A stretch of DNA of 64,000 bases from Pontibacter cellulosilyticus. GTDB lineage: Bacteria > Bacteroidota > Bacteroidia > Cytophagales > Hymenobacteraceae. How positions within the stretch are numbered: the stretch's first letter is position 1; each line of letters opens with the position of its first letter. The DNA lies in NCBI RefSeq assembly GCF_014306105.1, contig NZ_JACRVF010000004.1, forward strand, positions 62,001 to 126,000. Reading direction: 5' to 3'. Positions 44,348-53,446 of the stretch are shown one piece after another. A program made the translations under genes and the position numbers. The notes under the pieces were generated by a model. The model had not been told where the DNA came from and did no database searches. It saw only the letters and a program-made list of their open reading frames with translations.

Positions 44348-46966
44348 ATGAAACTATTTGGGGATAGTATAAAAGCAAAGGTGGTAATTGGTTTCGGCCT
44401 GGCGCTTTGCATGGCCGTTGTAGCTGTTTTCTTTACCTACACCAGCTTTACACGCTTACTAAACTCTGTAGATGAGCTTTCGCAGCCTAACGATAAGCTT
44501 ACCAGCCTACACCATACGCTGGCTACCATCTCAGCGGCAGAAAGCTCGATAAGAGCCTACACGCTAACTACGCAGGAGCAGCACTTTAAATCATACTTAA
44601 GCCACCTCGACACCATAGAGAACCAGCTGGACACGCTGCGTGCTATGATGAGGAGTGACAAAGCAGATGTTGCCCAGATAGATTCTATTGCTGTTCTACT
44701 CAAAAAGAAGCAAAATAGTATGCAGCGGTATGTGGCCCTTAAAAAAGAACAGCAAAGCCTTAGCCCATCCGATAAGGCACTTCGCCAGATCGCCTCAGCA
44801 GCTGAGTCAAAGCCTTTGTCTACCACCATTAAGCAGCACACGACCACCACCATATCAGACCGGCTGCCAACAGAGCCGGATAATTCTGAGAATACACCCG
44901 AGCAGGAGAGCACAGACAGCAAAAAAGGATTCCTGAATAAGCTCTTCTCCCGAAAAGACAAACCCGCACAACAGGCTACAAGGCCGCCTCAGGTAATTAT
45001 ACCCGAGATAAATGTTACCCAGGAAGTAAAAGTAGACACAAACAAAGTAGTTGCCCCAGTAGCCCAGCTCGCTAAAGTGCGCAGAATCCTGAAAAACGTA
45101 AAGCGGGAGTCGGAGGAGAAAGAAGCTATACTTCTGGCCGAGGAGCTAGCACTGCTGCAGCAGGACAAGCAGATCATGGACCAGATCCGAACCATGATGT
45201 ACAGCCTGCAGCAGCATGAGCAGGCACAATCGCAGCAAAACTCAGCACGAGCCCAGCGGGAGGCGCAGAAAACCTCTACTATACTTTTGCTGATGGGTAT
45301 TCTGGGGCTTGTAAGTGGTGTAGCCTTTATACTTGTTATCCTCCGCGACATTACCAGAAGCAACAACTATAAGTCGAGCCTGATTAAAGCGCAAAAGCAA
45401 ACCGTGCAGCTGGCAAGGGCAAAAGAGGCATTTGTGGCCAACATGAGCCATGAGATGCGGACTCCGCTTAACGTCATACTTGGCTTTACCGAGCAAATGC
45501 AGTACGCCCGCTTACAGGAGCAGCAACAAGAGCACGTACAGGCCATTAACAGCGCAGGCCAGCATTTGCTGCACATTGTAAACGACGTACTCGACCTCTC
45601 AAAGATCGAGGCTGGTAAACTAAACTTAAGCCCGGTACCTTTCAGCTTAAAGCAGCTGGTAACAGAGCTGGAGCAGGCATTTACTCTGAAGGCATCTGCC
45701 AAGGGTATAAACTTTGTTTGTTCAGTTTCGGATAAGATGCCGGACGCTCTGCAGGGTGATGTGCTGCGCATAAAGCAGATCCTGTTTAACCTGATAGACA
45801 ATGCCATTAAGTTTACTCATGAAGGCCATGTTGAGGTGGCTATGTCGCTCAAAAGCATACGCCGAAACCGCGTTACTGCCTGTATTGAGGTAACTGACAC
45901 AGGTATCGGTATTCCCAAGGACCGGTTGCAGCACGTGTTCGAAGAGTTTAGCCAGGCTGATGATTCTATACTTCGCAAGTATGGCGGCACAGGCTTAGGC
46001 CTTTCTATCAGCAAAAAACTAGTAGAGATGCAGGGCGGCACCTTATCCGTAGACAGCGAAGCCGGAAAAGGTACCCAGTTTACGATCGTACTGCCACTGC
46101 AAGTAGCTAGACAAAATATAAGCGCGCCCTCTAAACCTATACTTGCCCCTAGTTCTTTTAAAGGGTATAGCGCCCTGGTGATTGACGATGATGCCTACAG
46201 CCGCACACTGGCTGAGCTTATACTTGGCAAATGGGGTATGCAGGTAAGCTTGGCGAACGATGGGCACGAAGCGCTTGAGCTGGTAAAAAAGCAAAAGTTT
46301 GATGTAGTGCTGACAGATTTACAACTGCCAGGTGTAAGCGGCAAAACAGTATCCAGGGCCATCCGGAAGCACGACAAGCAGGTGCCAATCTTAGCTTTGT
46401 CGGCTAACATACTAAGCAACGACGCTGACTTTTTTAAAGGATCTGCCATAACAGGCCATTTGCTTAAACCTTATAAGGAGGAAGAGCTGCACCAGTTGCT
46501 GGCAACCGTATTGCCGATAGCGCCTGCAGCACCAGCCCCTGAACAAAGTATAAAACCAGCCGCAAAGTATAGCAACACTCCACCAACTCAGCTTTACAAC
46601 CTGGAAGAAATAAGAATCTTTACCGGAGACGACACGCACATGCTGATCATGGTGCTGGAACTGCTGGTTTCGGAGCACGAACAAAGCCTGGAGCAGCTAA
46701 AAGCACATGCCAGTGCAATGGAGTGGGATAAAGCCGCCGCTGTAGCGCATAAAATGATCACCGGCTTCAGGCAATTAAAAGCCGACACGGTAGTACCTCA
46801 CCTGGCAGTGTTGGAAGATGTGCTGCACACACCGGATATTGACAAGACTATTCTTCCTGGGGTAGTAGCAAAAGCAGAAGCAAGCGCAGTGGAAGTGCTA
46901 AAGGCGCTGCAAGAGGAACTTACAAGTATAAAGCAGGCAGCTGAACAGCCGGCAACCAGCCATTAG
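44348..46966 (+). CDS. Hybrid histidine kinase with receiver and HPt domains
   Basis: An 872-residue inner-membrane sensor. TM1 is about 11-33 and TM2 about 311-333. The large periplasmic part between them (about 34-310) has helical sensing sequence interrupted by a low-complexity charged stretch (about 165-215). The kinase core has phospho-His368 (MSHEMRTPLN) and N-box Asn485 (NLIDNAIKF). A receiver has Asp657 (VLTDLQLPG) and a C-terminal HPt domain has His801 (VAHKMI). This is a full internal phosphorelay. The stop codon overlaps that of the convergent NtrC-type regulator, its most likely but unproven partner. Confidence 0.93.
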   Translation: MKLFGDSIKAKVVIGFGLALCMAVVAVFFTYTSFTRLLNSVDELSQPNDKLTSLHHTLATISAAESSIRAYTLTTQEQHFKSYLSHLDTIENQLDTLRAMMRSDKADVAQIDSIAVLLKKKQNSMQRYVALKKEQQSLSPSDKALRQIASAAESKPLSTTIKQHTTTTISDRLPTEPDNSENTPEQESTDSKKGFLNKLFSRKDKPAQQATRPPQVIIPEINVTQEVKVDTNKVVAPVAQLAKVRRILKNVKRESEEKEAILLAEELALLQQDKQIMDQIRTMMYSLQQHEQAQSQQNSARAQREAQKTSTILLLMGILGLVSGVAFILVILRDITRSNNYKSSLIKAQKQTVQLARAKEAFVANMSHEMRTPLNVILGFTEQMQYARLQEQQQEHVQAINSAGQHLLHIVNDVLDLSKIEAGKLNLSPVPFSLKQLVTELEQAFTLKASAKGINFVCSVSDKMPDALQGDVLRIKQILFNLIDNAIKFTHEGHVEVAMSLKSIRRNRVTACIEVTDTGIGIPKDRLQHVFEEFSQADDSILRKYGGTGLGLSISKKLVEMQGGTLSVDSEAGKGTQFTIVLPLQVARQNISAPSKPILAPSSFKGYSALVIDDDAYSRTLAELILGKWGMQVSLANDGHEALELVKKQKFDVVLTDLQLPGVSGKTVSRAIRKHDKQVPILALSANILSNDADFFKGSAITGHLLKPYKEEELHQLLATVLPIAPAAPAPEQSIKPAAKYSNTPPTQLYNLEEIRIFTGDDTHMLIMVLELLVSEHEQSLEQLKAHASAMEWDKAAAVAHKMITGFRQLKADTVVPHLAVLEDVLHTPDIDKTILPGVVAKAEASAVEVLKALQEELTSIKQAAEQPATSH

Positions 46967-48327
46967 TCCTCGATATTGTACTGCTTCAGCTTGTTGTAAA
47001 GCGTCTTCCTGTCGATGTTGAGTAAGCGTGCAGCCTTTGATTTGTTGTATCTCACCTTCTCCAGTGTAGTTACGATCAGCTCCCGCTCGTTTCGTTCGTT
47101 TATACTTTTGAGATCTGTTTCCGGGTGGCCTGCCACTGCGCTTATACTTGCAGCAGCGAATTCTGGCTTTGGCTTATAGTTTACCACCTCCGGCGGCAGC
47201 ACCTGCGGTGTGATGATGGAGCCTTTTGTGAGCAGCACGCCACGCTTTACCACGTTTTTAAGCTCGCGCAGGTTACCGGGCCATTTGTAGTTTAACATTA
47301 TCTCTTCGGCAGCAGGGTCAAATCCTGCAATGTCTTTCTCCAGCTCCCGGTTGGCCTGCTGTAAAAAGTGCCGTGCAAAGAGCAGCACATCGCCGTTGCG
47401 GTCGCGCAAAGGTGGAATGTTGATTTTAAACTCATTCAGGCGGTGGTAAAGATCTTCCCGGAACATGCCATTGTTGATGGCCTGCGCCAAGTCTTCGTTG
47501 GTAGCAGCAATAACGCGAACATCCACGTCCTGGTCAGTGGTGCTGCCTATTTTCCGGATCTTGCGCTCCTGTAGGGCACGCAGCAGTTTTACCTGCACCT
47601 CGTAAGGCAAATTCCCAATCTCATCCAGAAACAGCGTACCGCCGTCTGCAGCCTCAAACTGGCCTTTCTTATCTGTTACAGCTCCAGTAAAAGCGCCTTT
47701 TACATAACCGAACAGTTCGCTGCCTGCCAGCTCTTTCGATAAAGCTCCACAGTCTATGGCGGCAAATGGCCTGTTGCTGCGTTTACTGTTCTCGTGTATA
47801 GTACGCGCTACGTACTCTTTGCCGGTGCCACTCTCGCCTTCAATGATCACAGAAAGGTTTGTAGGAGCAACCAGTTGTATAAACTCTTCTATCTGCGCAG
47901 CCTCTTTGCTTTGCCCATGCACATACTCCGCGTTAGCCGATGCCTGTACTTCAGGCTGCTCTTCTTCCTGCTTTTTAAGGGCGCTGCGCACCAGCAGCAG
48001 TGTTTCGTCGGGGTTGATGGGTTTGGTAAGGTACTCCAGTGCACCCAGCTTTATGGCTCTTACGGCAGTTTGTATATCTGCATAGGTGGTCATAAGTATA
48101 ACCGGCATGTCCGGCGCAACGGCTTTAATCTGCATCAGCAGCTCTAAGCCTGTTTTGTCCGGCAACCTGAAATCGGTAAGTATAAGGTCGGGGCTGTATG
48201 ATTTGGTCAGGCGCAGTCCATCATTGGCAGTGAAGGCTGTCTCTACCTCATACTCGTTCCTTTGCAAAAAGGCTTTCAGCATCAGGCTAAATGCAGGATC
48301 ATCATCAATCAGAAGAATTTTGGACAT
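46963..48327 (-). CDS. NtrC-type sigma54-dependent response regulator
   Basis: A 454-residue activator of RNA polymerase carrying sigma54. The receiver domain (1-120) has phospho-acceptor Asp52 (LILTDFRLP). The AAA+ domain has Walker A GESGTGK (164-170), the sigma54-contacting GAFTGA (211-216) and Walker B LFLDE (to 236). The C-terminal Fis-type helix-turn-helix (about 415-452, KSKAARLLNIDRKTLYNKL) binds DNA. All residues for activity are present. It implies the organism has rpoN and sigma54 promoters; candidates in this window are at 28033, 31215 and 59393. Confidence 0.96.
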   Translation of the reverse strand: MSKILLIDDDPAFSLMLKAFLQRNEYEVETAFTANDGLRLTKSYSPDLILTDFRLPDKTGLELLMQIKAVAPDMPVILMTTYADIQTAVRAIKLGALEYLTKPINPDETLLLVRSALKKQEEEQPEVQASANAEYVHGQSKEAAQIEEFIQLVAPTNLSVIIEGESGTGKEYVARTIHENSKRSNRPFAAIDCGALSKELAGSELFGYVKGAFTGAVTDKKGQFEAADGGTLFLDEIGNLPYEVQVKLLRALQERKIRKIGSTTDQDVDVRVIAATNEDLAQAINNGMFREDLYHRLNEFKINIPPLRDRNGDVLLFARHFLQQANRELEKDIAGFDPAAEEIMLNYKWPGNLRELKNVVKRGVLLTKGSIITPQVLPPEVVNYKPKPEFAAASISAVAGHPETDLKSINERNERELIVTTLEKVRYNKSKAARLLNIDRKTLYNKLKQYNIED

Positions 48328-48456
48328 AAGGTTGTTTGCTGACTTTGCATCACGTAGTGCGGCAGGGCTAAACTATAACGGCTAAAACTACATATTGTTC
48401 GTTATTCACGCTGCAAGGTTTCGCTGGACTGTATTTTGATGACACAGCCCTAAAAC

Positions 48457-48490
48457 AGAAAAAGCTCCCGCGCCAACGGAAGCTTTCTCT
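48457..48490 (-). terminator. Probable terminator of the small-protein unit
   Basis: Arms 48457-48466 and 48481-48490 pair in 9 of 10 positions. The minus strand continues with TTTTTCTGTTTTA. It lies about 64 nt past the 71-residue gene, which supports that gene being transcribed. Confidence 0.6.
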
Positions 48491-48553
48491 TAATAACTTA
48501 TATATGAATGGCATTAGCCACTAACTGGCTTATTTAACAGCCTGAACTTATTT

Positions 48554-48769
48554 TCACCTGACGCAACGGTTTTGCGCTAAATGAGCTATGCCCAGGGCTG
48601 GAAATACTTCATGAAATTCGCCAGCTTTCAGGTCTCTGTTACTACAGTCGACCTTGCTTTTATTGCCTGGCGGAGCATTGGGCTTTGCTGTGCGCTGTAA
48701 CGGGGTAGCAAAGTTAATGCTTGGTCCGTTTAGTGCAGCTGCAGCAGCTAAAACACTAGTCTTGATCAT
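48554..48769 (-). CDS. Small protein of unknown function
   Basis: A 71-residue ORF with a weakly hydrophobic N-terminus (MIKTSVLAAAAALNG), two Cys (VDCSNRD, NRCVR) and no recognised domain. It starts 41 nt after the PepSY-like gene on the same strand and is followed by a probable terminator, which argues for a real gene. No similarity known to me; a chance ORF is not excluded. Confidence 0.45.
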   Translation of the reverse strand: MIKTSVLAAAAALNGPSINFATPLQRTAKPNAPPGNKSKVDCSNRDLKAGEFHEVFPALGIAHLAQNRCVR

Positions 48770-48810
48770 AATCAGTCAGTTAATGCGTTTTAAATGCTTA
48801 AGTTGAGATA

Positions 48811-49167
48811 CTATTTCTTACCGGAGACAGTCTTTCCGTTTTTGTAAAAGCGTGCCACCGTTTTTTTCTGTTCTGCGTTTGTCAGGTATATTTCGTACAC
48901 CGGCTTTGGATCTGCCTGCTGTACGGTAGCCTTAACTACATACACCTCACTTACATTCCATTCTTTTAAAGACTCCCGCTTAAGTGCCTGCTTCACAGCC
49001 TTTGGCAACTCATCGGTTTCTATCTGCTCTTTGCCCAAATCCTGTGGCAAACCCTGCATGGCGCTTTCAGGCAACTGCGAAGACGCTGCATACGGAGCCT
49101 GTGCTTTTACACTGGTTAATAATCCGGCAGCAACCAACACGATAGCAAGGGCAAACAGTTTGTTCAT
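48811..49167 (-). CDS. Small secreted PepSY-like protein
   Basis: A 118-residue protein with a Sec signal peptide (cleavage near VKAQAP, about 23). Its C-terminal half resembles the PepSY-like fold (LPKAVKQALKRESLKEWNVSEVYVVKA; VYEIYLTNAEQKKTVARFYKNGKTV). Such proteins are periplasmic and of largely unknown role, sometimes linked to protease inhibition. It is probably co-transcribed with the 71-residue ORF. Confidence 0.75.
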   Translation of the reverse strand: MNKLFALAIVLVAAGLLTSVKAQAPYAASSQLPESAMQGLPQDLGKEQIETDELPKAVKQALKRESLKEWNVSEVYVVKATVQQADPKPVYEIYLTNAEQKKTVARFYKNGKTVSGKK

Positions 49168-49465
49168 GGAATCTGTATTTGTACTAAAATCTAATTCCTA
49201 CTTAAGCATAATCATGCCAAAAAAGTTCGGCGTTTTTAACTTCCTTTAAATAAGATAATTACAACACAAACATCTTCTAATTCCCCAATTTGCCTTTATT
49301 TAAAAGTGTAGAAAAATTCCACACTTTGTGGCATTTGACCCCATGTTGTGCGGTATTGCTTAGAAGCTGAGGAAACAAAACCATCGTTTTATACTTATCA
49401 AAGCAAAGCATAAACTGCTGCTGCCATTAAGTAAAACACTGCCCAAAATTGACTAAATTAGCCCC

Positions 49466-52315
49466 ATGAGTGAACCACGAAAGAAACTGTTTCTGCTAGA
49501 TGCCCTGGCATTGATATACCGCGCACACTTTGCTTTTAGCAAGAACCCACGCATCAACTCCAAAGGCATGAACACAGGGGCTGCCCTGGGTTTTACCAAC
49601 ACGCTGGTAGAAGTACTCCAGAAAGAGAAGCCCACGCACATTGGTGTAGCCTTCGACTCCGCGGCTAAAACCTTCCGCCACGATAACTTTGCCGACTACA
49701 AAGCAAACCGACAGGCACAGCCAGAGGATATCTCCATTGCCATACCTTACTGCAAGAAAATTGTAGAGGCCTTTAACATTCCGGTACTGATCATGGATGG
49801 CTTTGAGGCCGACGACATTATTGGCACCCTGGCCTGCAAAGCAGAGAAAGAGGGCTTTGATGTATACATGATGACGCCGGACAAGGACTACTGCCAGTTG
49901 GTAACAGACCATATCTTTTTATACAAGCCAGCCTTTATGGGCAATGCCATAGAAGTATGGGATGTGCAGAAGGTACTGAATAAATGGGAAATTGAACGTG
50001 TAGAGCAGGTAATAGATATACTTGGCCTGCAGGGCGATGCCGTGGACAACATACCAGGCATACCGGGCATAGGCGAGAAAACGGCGAAGTCACTTATCCA
50101 GCGTTTTGGATCTGTAGAAAATCTTATAGCCAATTCCGATCAGCTAAAGGGCAAGCAAAAAGAGAACGTCGAGAACTTTGCCGACCAGGGCATGATGTCG
50201 AAGGAGTTGGCTACGATACACCGCGATGTACCAATTGCTTTTAGTGCTGATGCTTTGCATTACGACGGGCCAAATGAGGAGCAGGTGACAGAGCTGTTTG
50301 CAGAGCTGGAGTTCAGGCAGCTTTCGCAGCGTGTTTTAGGACAGACCCTGGCATCTGCCACTACTGCTGCAGCGGCAAAACCTGCTGCACGCAAAGGCAG
50401 AGCTGCTGCATCGACACAAACGTCTCTTTTTGATGCTCCTGCCACAGCTGTTGCTGAAGAGGCCGCAACCGAAGATGCTGTGCCTGCCCTTATGCGGAGC
50501 TTTAAAACTACCTCACAGGATTATCACCTCATTAATACACCCGACCTTCGCCAGAGCCTGATCAACTTCCTTCTAAAGCAGGACGAGATCTCCTTTGATA
50601 CCGAAACCACAGGAATAGACCCTATCACGGCAGCCTTGGTAGGCATGTCGTTCTGTTACCGCCCCGGCGAAGCATACTATGTACCTGTGCCTCACAACAA
50701 CCTGGAAGAAGCGCAGCGTATTGTAGATGAGTTCAGGGATGTGCTGGAGAATAAGAACATCTCTAAAATCGGCCAGAACATTAAGTATGATATTCTGGTG
50801 ATGAAGAATTACAAGGTAGCGGTGCAGGGCCCCATATTCGATACCATGATTGCGCACTACCTGCTGGAGCCGGAAATGCGCCACAATATGGATGTGCTAT
50901 CCGAAACGTACCTCAACTACAGCCCTATTCCTATTACAGACCTTATCGGGCCAAAAGGCAAAGGGCAGAAGAACATGGCAGATCTTGAGCCAGAAGAGGT
51001 GAAAGACTATGCCTGTGAAGATGCCGACGTTACGCTGCAGCTAAAGTTATACTTTGAGCCGCTGCTAAAGGAGCAGGGCCTGATGAAGCTGTTCAACGAC
51101 ATCGAGAATCCACTGGTACAGGTGCTGGCTGATATTGAGAAGGAAGGTATAAGTATAGATTCTGATGCGCTGGCTGATATTTCGCAGCAACTGGAGTCAG
51201 AGATCATCAACATAGAGAAACGCATTTTCGAGATAGCCGGCGAGCAGTTTAATATTGGCTCTCCGAAGCAGCTCGGCGAGATTCTATTTGATAAGCTCGA
51301 ACTGCACGGCAAAAGCAAGATCAAAAAAACCAAAACAGGCCAGTATGCCACCGGCGAGGAGATACTTACCAAAATGGCCGGAGAGCACGAGATCGTAAGG
51401 CTTATACTTGACCATCGCCAGCTTACCAAGCTTAAGTCTACATACGTGGATGCACTGCCGCAGCTGGTTTGCGAACTTGATGGCCGTGTTCATACTTCCT
51501 TTAACCAGGCTGTAACTGCAACAGGCCGCCTTAGTTCTACCAACCCTAACCTGCAGAACATACCTATAAGAACAGAGCGTGGCCGTGAGATAAGAAAGGC
51601 TTTTGTTCCGCGCAATAACAAGCACCTGATCATCTCTGCCGACTACTCGCAGATTGAGCTACGTATTATGGCTGATTTTAGTGCTGACCCAACCATGCGT
51701 GAGGCATTTAGAAAGGGACAGGATATCCACGCATCAACAGCAAGCAAAGTATTTCATGTGCCGCTGGAGCAGGTAGACGGCGAGATGCGCCGCAAAGCCA
51801 AGATGGTAAACTTCGGTATCATTTACGGCATTTCAGCCTTTGGTTTGGCAGAGCGCCTAGGTATACCGCGTCGCGAGGCAGCCGATATTATAGAAGCATA
51901 CTTTCAGGAGTTCCCAGCAATAAAAGAGTACATGGACAGCGCCATCGAAAAGGCCCGTGACTTAGAGTACGCTGAAACTATACTTGGCCGACGCCGCTAC
52001 CTCCGCGATATTAACTCCCGCAACGCTACCATTCGTGCCTTTGCCGAACGCAACGCCATTAACGCACCAATTCAGGGCACTGCTGCCGATATCATAAAGA
52101 TAGCCATGATCAATATTCATGATTACCTGAAGCAGGAGAACCTCAAAACACGGATGATCTTACAGGTGCACGACGAATTGCTTTTTGATGCGCCGAAGGA
52201 AGAGGTGGAGATTGTAACGCCAAAAATTGTGGAGCTGATGACCAATGCCCTGCAGCTAAGCGTACCGATGGAGGTTGGTTTAGGAGTTGGTGAAAATTGG
52301 TTGGAAGCACACTAA
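49466..52315 (+). CDS. polA: DNA polymerase I
   Basis: Repair and Okazaki-fragment polymerase of 949 residues. The 5' nuclease domain (about 1-290) shows GFEADDIIGTLA and DNIPGIPGIGEKTAKSL. An Ala-rich linker (about 295-335) follows. The 3'-5' exonuclease is intact, with the Asp-x-Glu of SFDTETTGIDP near 375. The polymerase domain has motif A near 725 (ISADYSQIELR), motif B (RRKAKMVNFGIIYGIS) and motif C near 902 (QVHDELLF). It is monocistronic and ends at a bidirectional hairpin. Confidence 0.98.
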   Translation: MSEPRKKLFLLDALALIYRAHFAFSKNPRINSKGMNTGAALGFTNTLVEVLQKEKPTHIGVAFDSAAKTFRHDNFADYKANRQAQPEDISIAIPYCKKIVEAFNIPVLIMDGFEADDIIGTLACKAEKEGFDVYMMTPDKDYCQLVTDHIFLYKPAFMGNAIEVWDVQKVLNKWEIERVEQVIDILGLQGDAVDNIPGIPGIGEKTAKSLIQRFGSVENLIANSDQLKGKQKENVENFADQGMMSKELATIHRDVPIAFSADALHYDGPNEEQVTELFAELEFRQLSQRVLGQTLASATTAAAAKPAARKGRAAASTQTSLFDAPATAVAEEAATEDAVPALMRSFKTTSQDYHLINTPDLRQSLINFLLKQDEISFDTETTGIDPITAALVGMSFCYRPGEAYYVPVPHNNLEEAQRIVDEFRDVLENKNISKIGQNIKYDILVMKNYKVAVQGPIFDTMIAHYLLEPEMRHNMDVLSETYLNYSPIPITDLIGPKGKGQKNMADLEPEEVKDYACEDADVTLQLKLYFEPLLKEQGLMKLFNDIENPLVQVLADIEKEGISIDSDALADISQQLESEIINIEKRIFEIAGEQFNIGSPKQLGEILFDKLELHGKSKIKKTKTGQYATGEEILTKMAGEHEIVRLILDHRQLTKLKSTYVDALPQLVCELDGRVHTSFNQAVTATGRLSSTNPNLQNIPIRTERGREIRKAFVPRNNKHLIISADYSQIELRIMADFSADPTMREAFRKGQDIHASTASKVFHVPLEQVDGEMRRKAKMVNFGIIYGISAFGLAERLGIPRREAADIIEAYFQEFPAIKEYMDSAIEKARDLEYAETILGRRRYLRDINSRNATIRAFAERNAINAPIQGTAADIIKIAMINIHDYLKQENLKTRMILQVHDELLFDAPKEEVEIVTPKIVELMTNALQLSVPMEVGLGVGENWLEAH

Positions 52316-52356
52316 AAACCAGGACTTACATGAGACTCTAAGTACGTAATATACAG

Positions 52357-52399
52357 AAACAGCAGCGGCACTTTATAATAGGAGCGCCGCTGCTGTTTT
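52357..52399. terminator. Bidirectional terminator after polA
   Basis: A perfect 13-bp stem (52357-52369 with 52386-52398) with a 16-nt loop and flanking A/T runs, between convergent genes. Confidence 0.85.
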
Positions 52400-52415
52400 A
52401 TACTTTATACTTATA

Positions 52416-53276
52416 CTATGCTGGCTCTTGTAGCCACTGTTGTGCTATTTGTCGTGCGGTGGTGGTGGCGTCCTTTCCTGCTCTAAAAGCTTTCTTCCAA
52501 TCGCTGGACTTTGCCTCAAATGCAGGGTTTACAAACTTCATTTTACCTCGGCCACTGTCTTTTAACGCAGCGTTAAAATCGATGTCTTTGGTTTCGTTCA
52601 GGAACTGCTGCAGGCGCACCTTAACAAATGCCTGGGCATCTGCCGGGTACTGCTTTTGCCATTTTACTAGCTTTTCCTTGTAAGCCTCCTGCTCATAAGC
52701 GTTTGTTTGTGCAGAGCCGGCTGCCAACATCTTCACCATTTCGCTGTTAGGGTTTTCATACTCCTTTAGCTGCGCCTTCAGCATCGCCAACGACTCGGCC
52801 ATCATTTTCTTCGTCTCATCGTTCATCTTAGCCATCGACTCTTCTGTGCTTTTGATGCTCTTCTTCAGGTCGGACACCATTTTAGATCGAATGTCTTCTT
52901 CTGATTCTGCAGCTGCTGGAGCTTGTGGTCTTTGCTGTGTCCTAAGTGCCTCATACTGTTTCTGGAAAGCATCACTCTTGGTATATTGCTTAGCATACAG
53001 CATCAGGTCTTTTACAGCAGCTGCCCGGTCGCCAATGGCTATACTTTTCAGATTTCTGGCTCCTGCATGCGACAGGTAACCTTGTAATATAGATTGGGAG
53101 ATGTTCTGGTCGGCCTCTGATTGGCTCATGCCCAGGCGTTGGAACACAGCCTCGGAGGCGCTGCGTGCGGTGAAGGAAAAAAGGCCGATGCAAACAATTG
53201 CAATTACAATGGCCGATAAAAGAGACATAATGCCCCTGCCTGTGCTCTCATCAAGAGCAAAGTTTTCTTTTTTCAT
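52416..53276 (-). CDS. Membrane-anchored coiled-coil protein of unknown function
   Basis: A 286-residue protein with one N-terminal membrane helix (about 17-37) and a mostly helical, charged outer part. The stretch about 125-175 (KMVSDLKKSIKSTEESMAKM; KKMMAESLAMLKAQLKEYEN) looks like a coiled coil. It ends with a short Gln/Trp-containing segment. No family recognised. Single gene that shares the polA terminator. Confidence 0.72.
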   Translation of the reverse strand: MKKENFALDESTGRGIMSLLSAIVIAIVCIGLFSFTARSASEAVFQRLGMSQSEADQNISQSILQGYLSHAGARNLKSIAIGDRAAAVKDLMLYAKQYTKSDAFQKQYEALRTQQRPQAPAAAESEEDIRSKMVSDLKKSIKSTEESMAKMNDETKKMMAESLAMLKAQLKEYENPNSEMVKMLAAGSAQTNAYEQEAYKEKLVKWQKQYPADAQAFVKVRLQQFLNETKDIDFNAALKDSGRGKMKFVNPAFEAKSSDWKKAFRAGKDATTTARQIAQQWLQEPA

Positions 53277-53390
53277 AGTTGTGTAGGTTCGGTAGTGTAT
53301 TTAAAAGGCAAAACTATGATACCTATTTCACAAAACCTTCTTGCTCCACAATTTTTTAGTAAAATAATGTAAACACAGGCTGTAGCAAAT

Positions 53391-53423
53391 AGAAAAAGCA
53401 CCTCAAAGTGAGGTGCTTTTTCT
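53391..53423 (-). terminator. Terminator of the esterase gene
   Basis: A perfect 15-bp stem (53391-53405 with 53409-53423), 3-nt loop, A/T-rich base. It lies 24 nt past the stop of the SGNH gene. Confidence 0.88.
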
Positions 53424-53446
53424 ATGCTTTAAACTTTAAATTTCAA

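Noticed and set aside
45367..45807. 146-codon minus-strand ORF opposite the hybrid kinase
   Set aside because: Lies inside the conserved kinase core on the other strand. Ser/Cys-rich shadow, no start context.
49309..49338. Short palindrome CCACA-CTT-TGTGG upstream of polA as a regulatory site
   Set aside because: Only 5-bp arms with a 3-nt centre, far from the start codon and with no T-run. It is expected by chance in a window of this size.
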